Below the pieces are notes generated by a model. The model was given only the letters and a program-made list of their open reading frames with translations, was not told the origin of the DNA and ran no database searches. The position numbers and the translations under genes were made by a program. From Flavobacterium sp. A45 (lineage in GTDB: Bacteria > Bacteroidota > Bacteroidia > Flavobacteriales > Flavobacteriaceae): DNA of 64,000 nt. Location of the stretch: the NCBI RefSeq assembly GCF_002001005.1, contig NZ_MUNX01000051.1:50493-114492 (forward strand), written 5' to 3'. Position 1 is the stretch's first letter. The number at the start of each line of letters is the position of its first letter. Below, one piece after another: positions 60,010 through 64,000 of the stretch.

Positions 60010-60492
60010 ATGACTTTCACCGCAATAGATTTTGAAACAGCAACAGCTTATCATCCTTGTTCAGTCGGTATTGTTACCGTCGAAAATGGTGTCATTGTTG
60101 ATGAGTTTGTAACTTTAATTAAACCTCCCAATAATGAATATAATCCCTTCACGATACGCGTTCATGGAATATATCCAAGAGACACGGCAAACGCCAAAAC
60201 GTTTGTGGAGGTATTTCCCGATATTCAAAAAAGACTTCAAAACAGAGTTGTAGTAGCACATAATGAAAGCTTCGATCGTAATGTTTTGTCTAAATCCATG
60301 GCGCTTTATGGTTTGAATTACGAGGATTTGAATATTGGTTCTCGTTGGGAATGTACCGTGAAAATATATAAATCGAAAGGTTTGAAGCCTACAACTTTAA
60401 GTGATTGTTGTAGAGCCATGAAAATTCAGTTGAATCATCACGAAGCTTTATCGGATGCTCGAGCTTGTGCTAAATTGTATTTATTGAGATAA
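60010..60492 (+). CDS. DnaQ-like 3'-5' exonuclease (DEDDh)
   Basis: 160 residues. Exo I motif FTAIDFETATAYHP (Asp-Glu), Exo II VVAHNESFDRNVL (Asp), Exo III region HHEALSDARACAKLY (His and Asp) - the DEDDh set of the DnaQ superfamily. It has no polymerase or GIY-YIG extension, so it is a stand-alone exonuclease; target unclear. Start at the ATG at 60010. Confidence 0.9.
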   Translation: MTFTAIDFETATAYHPCSVGIVTVENGVIVDEFVTLIKPPNNEYNPFTIRVHGIYPRDTANAKTFVEVFPDIQKRLQNRVVVAHNESFDRNVLSKSMALYGLNYEDLNIGSRWECTVKIYKSKGLKPTTLSDCCRAMKIQLNHHEALSDARACAKLYLLR

Positions 60493-60654
60493 TTCCTTTC
60501 AAAAAGATCCAGAATTTTATAAGCTTATTTTATTGTTGATATTTCAAATTTGTAGAAATATCTGTCTTTTTTTATTTTGTAAGTTAAGTTGTTGCTTTTT
60601 TTATTACTTTAGTCTAAAAGTCTAATAATCTAAGAAGTCTAACAAATCTGAATT

Positions 60655-61926
60655 ATGAAAGAAGATTTCCTCCACTACCTTTGGAAATTCAAGAAGTTTG
60701 ATACTTTAAATTTAAAAACTTGTAATCAAGAGGAAATCACGATCGGCAATGTGGGACAGTATTTAGAATTGGCTGGACCTGATTTTTTTAATGCCCAAAT
60801 TACTATTGGAAATCAAAAGTGGGCAGGAAATGTCGAAATTCATGTCAAATCATCCGATTGGTATATTCATCATCACGAAAAAGATGCGGGTTATGAAAAT
60901 GTAATTTTGCATGTCGTTTGGAATCACGATACCGAAATTTACAGAAGTAATAATTCAGAAATTCCCGTTCTAGAACTCAAAAATTATGTCAGTACAGATA
61001 TTCTAAATAATTATCAAAAGTTACTGACTCCAAAATCTTGGATTTTTTGCGAAAAGCAACTGAAAGAGATTCCTCGATTCACATTAATCAATTGGCAAGA
61101 ACGTTTGTTTTTTGAACGTTTGGAAAGAAAGGCTAGGCCTATTTTGGATTTGTTGGAGTCAAGCAACAATGACTGGGAATCAGTTTTATTCTGTCTTTTG
61201 GCAAAGAATTTTGGTTTGAATACGAATGGTGAAATATTTCTCAAGATTGCTCAGTCTATTCCTTTTTCGGTGATTCGGAAAGAATGTTTTGAAGTGGAGA
61301 ATCTGGAAGCATTATTGTTTGGATCTGCAGGATTATTGGATGCAGAGAAAGAAGATGCGTATTTCAAAGATTTAAAATTCAGGTATTTTTATTTGCTCCA
61401 CAAATACCAAATTGAGAAAAGTTGTGTCGAACCCGTTCAGTTTTTTAAACATCGCCCAGATAATTTCCCTACGATTCGGCTTTCACAATTAGCCAATTTG
61501 TATCACAAACAGCAAAATCTATTTTCGAAAATAAGTGACTTGAATTCTGTTGAAGCTATTTATGAGGTTTTTGGCGTTTCGGTTGCTGAGTATTGGCAAG
61601 CCCATTATCAATTTGACAAAGAAAGCCCAAAGAAAAAGAAAACTTTGTCCAAATCATTTATAGATTTGATTGTTTTAAATACAGTTATTCCACTTCAATT
61701 TGCATATGCCAAAAGTCAAGGAAAGGAAATTTCTGAAGATTTAATTGCTGTTCTAAATGAGGTTGAGCCGGAAAAGAATTCAATTGTAGATAAATTTGGT
61801 TCATTTGGATTAAAAGCTAAAAATGCATTTGAAACTCAGGCGTTACTGCAACTAAAAAATGAATACTGCAATAAGAATAAATGTCTAGATTGCGCTATCG
61901 GAATGGAGTTGCTGAAGAATAATTAA
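60655..61926 (+). CDS. DUF2851 family protein
   Basis: 423 residues. DFLHYLWKFKKFDTLNLKT at the N-terminus, GPDFFNAQITIGNQKWAGN, EIHVKSSDWYIHHHEKDAGY and NVILHVVWNHDTEI are the DUF2851 signature. The C-terminus has CNKNKCLDCAIG cysteines. Function unknown; the family is widespread in Bacteroidota. The conserved EIHVKSSDW(x)H and His-rich segment may bind a metal (inference). Confidence 0.88.
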   Translation: MKEDFLHYLWKFKKFDTLNLKTCNQEEITIGNVGQYLELAGPDFFNAQITIGNQKWAGNVEIHVKSSDWYIHHHEKDAGYENVILHVVWNHDTEIYRSNNSEIPVLELKNYVSTDILNNYQKLLTPKSWIFCEKQLKEIPRFTLINWQERLFFERLERKARPILDLLESSNNDWESVLFCLLAKNFGLNTNGEIFLKIAQSIPFSVIRKECFEVENLEALLFGSAGLLDAEKEDAYFKDLKFRYFYLLHKYQIEKSCVEPVQFFKHRPDNFPTIRLSQLANLYHKQQNLFSKISDLNSVEAIYEVFGVSVAEYWQAHYQFDKESPKKKKTLSKSFIDLIVLNTVIPLQFAYAKSQGKEISEDLIAVLNEVEPEKNSIVDKFGSFGLKAKNAFETQALLQLKNEYCNKNKCLDCAIGMELLKNN

Positions 61927-62048
61927 TCGAAGAAAGGTTTTCTCTGAAGTTTAGCTTTTATAATGTATGTAAGAACCTTTCGAGCATTAACCGATAGTAT
62001 TAAAAGATTCTGTAATTTTGCGCATAACCATAACTCATAACTCAAAAA

Positions 62049-62276
62049 ATGCGAGCAGTAATACGATTGAAATTCTTTTTAGAAAAATATGGTTTCCATG
62101 TTTCTTCTCGTTTGGCCGATAAATTGGGAATGCGTGTGACAAGTGTCAGACTGTTTTTTATTTACATCTCTTTTGTTACCGCTGGTTTGGGATTTGGAGT
62201 TTATCTTACATTGGCTTTCTGGATTAGACTAAAAGATTTGGTAAGAGCCAAGCGGACTTCAGTTTTTGATTTGTAG
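62049..62276 (+). CDS. PspC-domain small membrane protein
   Basis: 75 residues. SRLADKLGMRVTSVRLFFIY and FVTAGLGFGVYLTLAFW match the PspC core (an N-terminal motif followed by two hydrophobic segments). PspC domains are linked to envelope stress in other bacteria; here only the short form is present. Ends before a terminator at 62294-62336. Confidence 0.8.
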   Translation: MRAVIRLKFFLEKYGFHVSSRLADKLGMRVTSVRLFFIYISFVTAGLGFGVYLTLAFWIRLKDLVRAKRTSVFDL

Positions 62277-62293
62277 AAAGAATTGTAGAGCAT

Positions 62294-62336
62294 AAAAAAG
62301 GGATTTTAAAGTGGTTAAGCTTTAAAATCCCTTTTT
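62294..62336. terminator. Bidirectional terminator
   Basis: AAAAAGGGATTTTAAAG pairs perfectly with CTTTAAAATCCCTTTTT across an 8-base loop. It lies between the PspC gene and the convergent permease gene. Confidence 0.9.
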
Positions 62337-62356
62337 GTTGATTGTATTGTGAAAAG

Positions 62357-63808
62357 TTATTTTTCCGGATTATTTAATTTACTGTTTTTCTTACCATATA
62401 TAAAATAAATTGCTATACCTAAAGCCATCCAAACTATAAGCCTAGCCCAGCTTTCGTTAGGTAAAGAATACATTAAAGCTAAACAAATTACAATTCCTGC
62501 AATCGGTACAAATGGAACCCATGGTGTTTTAAATGCTCTTGGAGCATCAGGCATTTTTTTACGCATAACCATAACGCCAATACAAACTAAAACAAAAGCT
62601 AATAAAGTTCCGATACTTACCATATGACCTAAGTCGCTTACCGGAACAAGTCCCGCAAATAAACTTACGAATACCAAAAAGAAAAGGTTAGTTTTCCATG
62701 GAGTGCGGAATTTTGAGTGGATTTCACTGAAGAAAGGAGGAAGCAAACCATCTTTGCTCATTGTGTAAAAAACACGGCTTTGTCCCATAAGCATCACTAG
62801 CATTACTGAAGTATAACCAGCCAAAATTGCCACAATTAAACCTGTTTGTAAAAAGTCATAACCTGTTACGGCAAAAGCTGTAGCGGCAGGTTTTGCATCT
62901 CCTGCAAATTTATAATAAGGTACTAGCCCTGTCATTACGTGAGAGAACAACACATATAAAATTGTACAAATTACCAATGAGCCTAAAATACCGATTGGCA
63001 TCCCTTTTTGCGGATTTTTTGCTTCTTGTGCTGCTGTAGAAACTGCGTCAAAACCAATGAAGGCAAAAAATACTGTTCCAGCTCCAGCTGCAATTCCAGA
63101 CCATCCAAATTCTCCAAAAACACCTGTGTTTTCAGGAATATAAGGAACATAATTGTTGGCATCGATAAATTTCCATCCTAATACTATGAAGATGATTACG
63201 ACAGCAACTTTTACAACAACTAAAAAGTTGTTTATTGAAGCCGATTCTTTAGTTCCTTTTATTAATAATAAAGAAAGTAATGAGACAATGAATATAGCCG
63301 GTAAGTTTACAATACCGCCTTCTATTACCGTTCCGTCACTTAATGTTAATGTTTCCCATGGAGAGCAAATTAGGTCGGGAGGTAGGTGAATTCCATACTT
63401 TGAAAGTAACTCAAGTAAGTATCGAGACCAGCTTACACCGACAGTGGCGGCTCCTAAAGCGTATTCTAAAACTAAATCCCAACCGATAATCCAAGCCATA
63501 AATTCACCCATAGTGGCATACGAATAAGTATAAGCACTACCGGCAACTGGAATCATTGAAGCAAATTCAGCATAACAAAGTCCAGCAAATGCGCATCCTA
63601 CTGCGGCTAAAATAAATGAAATTGTAACGGCTGGACCAGCATGGTCAGCAGCAGCAATTCCTGTTAGCGAAAATAGTCCCGCTCCAATAATTGCTCCAAC
63701 TCCAAGTGCAACAAGCGAACGTGAAGATAAGGTTCTTTTTAGTCCTTTTTCAGATTCGGATGCTTCACCGAGCAATACCGAAAGAGGTTTAGTTTTCCAA
63801 ATTGACAT
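62357..63808 (-). CDS. APC family amino-acid permease
   Basis: 483 residues with about twelve membrane segments. RSLVALGVGAIIGAGLFSLTG is the APC-family consensus of the first helix, followed by SFILAAVGCAFAGLCYAEFA and PVAGSAYTYSYATMGEF. The chain also has the VFFAFIGFDAVSTAAQEAKNPQ motif typical of cationic amino-acid/polyamine transporters (CAT-type). Probably imports an amino acid; the substrate is not evident. Minus strand. Confidence 0.93.
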   Translation of the reverse strand: MSIWKTKPLSVLLGEASESEKGLKRTLSSRSLVALGVGAIIGAGLFSLTGIAAADHAGPAVTISFILAAVGCAFAGLCYAEFASMIPVAGSAYTYSYATMGEFMAWIIGWDLVLEYALGAATVGVSWSRYLLELLSKYGIHLPPDLICSPWETLTLSDGTVIEGGIVNLPAIFIVSLLSLLLIKGTKESASINNFLVVVKVAVVIIFIVLGWKFIDANNYVPYIPENTGVFGEFGWSGIAAGAGTVFFAFIGFDAVSTAAQEAKNPQKGMPIGILGSLVICTILYVLFSHVMTGLVPYYKFAGDAKPAATAFAVTGYDFLQTGLIVAILAGYTSVMLVMLMGQSRVFYTMSKDGLLPPFFSEIHSKFRTPWKTNLFFLVFVSLFAGLVPVSDLGHMVSIGTLLAFVLVCIGVMVMRKKMPDAPRAFKTPWVPFVPIAGIVICLALMYSLPNESWARLIVWMALGIAIYFIYGKKNSKLNNPEK

Positions 63809-63839
63809 ACTATTATATTGGTTTATTGTTATTAAGCTT

Positions 63840-63873
63840 CAAATGTATTGTTTTTTGTAAAAAATAAAAACAA
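63840..63873 (-). promoter_or_regulatory. Promoter of the permease gene
   Basis: On the minus strand TACATTTG (63840-63847) is a TAnnTTTG -7 box and TTG at 63871-63873 lies 23 bases upstream, at the long end of the usual range. Confidence 0.55.
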
Positions 63874-64000
63874 TTATATTGTTTTAAGTTACAAAATGTT
63901 CATAATATTTATGAAAGTTGTTAAGAATAATCTTTAAAGCTTGAAATTCATTAATTTAATATGGATTTTAATTTTGAGTGTATAATATTAAGAAAAATAA

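Noticed and set aside
63961..64000. ATG at 63961 open to the window end on the plus strand
   Set aside because: Only 13 codons are visible, with no family match; it cannot be told from chance.

Overview
The window looks like a chromosome segment of a Flavobacterium-like member of the Bacteroidota. Evidence: low GC; A-rich start regions; promoters with the phylum-type -7 box TAnnTTTG (seen before nadA, norC, ric, lipB, lysS, porin and permease genes); typical Bacteroidota families (Porin_10-like, DUF2851, DUF3667, DUF5522, DUF5995, AI-2E exporter, split nadA-nadB operon); and many hairpin-rich intergenic repeats. No rRNA, tRNA, CRISPR, transposase or phage gene was found.

Layout. 1-11.3 kb: housekeeping and metabolism (start of hutU, PLP deaminase-like enzyme, glucosaminidase-LysM, hemL, moeA, HAD phosphatase, AI-2E transporter, glycogen synthase). 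11.4-16.3 kb: molybdenum cofactor cluster modE-mobA-moaD-moeB-moaE-moaC/mog fusion-moaA, headed by a ModE-operator-like palindrome. 16.4-31 kb: mixed genes (radical SAM, GT39, VOC, M14 peptidase, CPBP protease, nadB/nadA, an unusual 606-aa Cys-rich TIM-barrel-like protein, membrane proteins).

30.7-49 kb is the most distinctive part: a nitrite/NO respiration and nitrosative-stress region. On the minus strand, ric heads a run with anaerobic ribonucleotide reductase (nrdD, a separate 55-aa glycyl-radical-domain protein, nrdG), a 12-TM haem-copper/NnrS-like protein, a CopD-like protein and an Rrf2 regulator. On the plus strand are norC-norB-norQ-norD, a hemerythrin/PAS protein, norE and a norF-like gene, then nirK (fused to cytochrome c), a paralogous cytochrome c, a NirV-like protein, SCO and an outer-membrane porin. 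Four copies of one 24-bp dyad (ATAAAAGA-N8-TCTTTTAT) lie before ric, norC (two) and nirK, and a CATGAT-N4-ATCATG palindrome lies before nirK and in the ric-norC gap. This suggests one NO-responsive regulon plus an FNR/CRP-type input. Products: nitrite to NO (NirK), NO to N2O (NorBC), repair of damaged Fe-S/di-iron centres (Ric) and oxygen-independent dNTP synthesis (NrdD). No N2O reductase is in the window.

49-64 kb: a decayed antitoxin copy, a LVIVD lipoprotein, an intact ParE/RelE-type toxin-antitoxin pair, lysS, lipB, rnhB, a large porin, a cystathionine beta-synthase-type enzyme, an exonuclease, DUF2851, PspC and an amino-acid permease.

The strongest leads are the split class III ribonucleotide reductase, the shared NO-regulon operator, and a dispersed repeat family whose flanks are conserved while the long central hairpin changes sequence from copy to copy but keeps its pairing.
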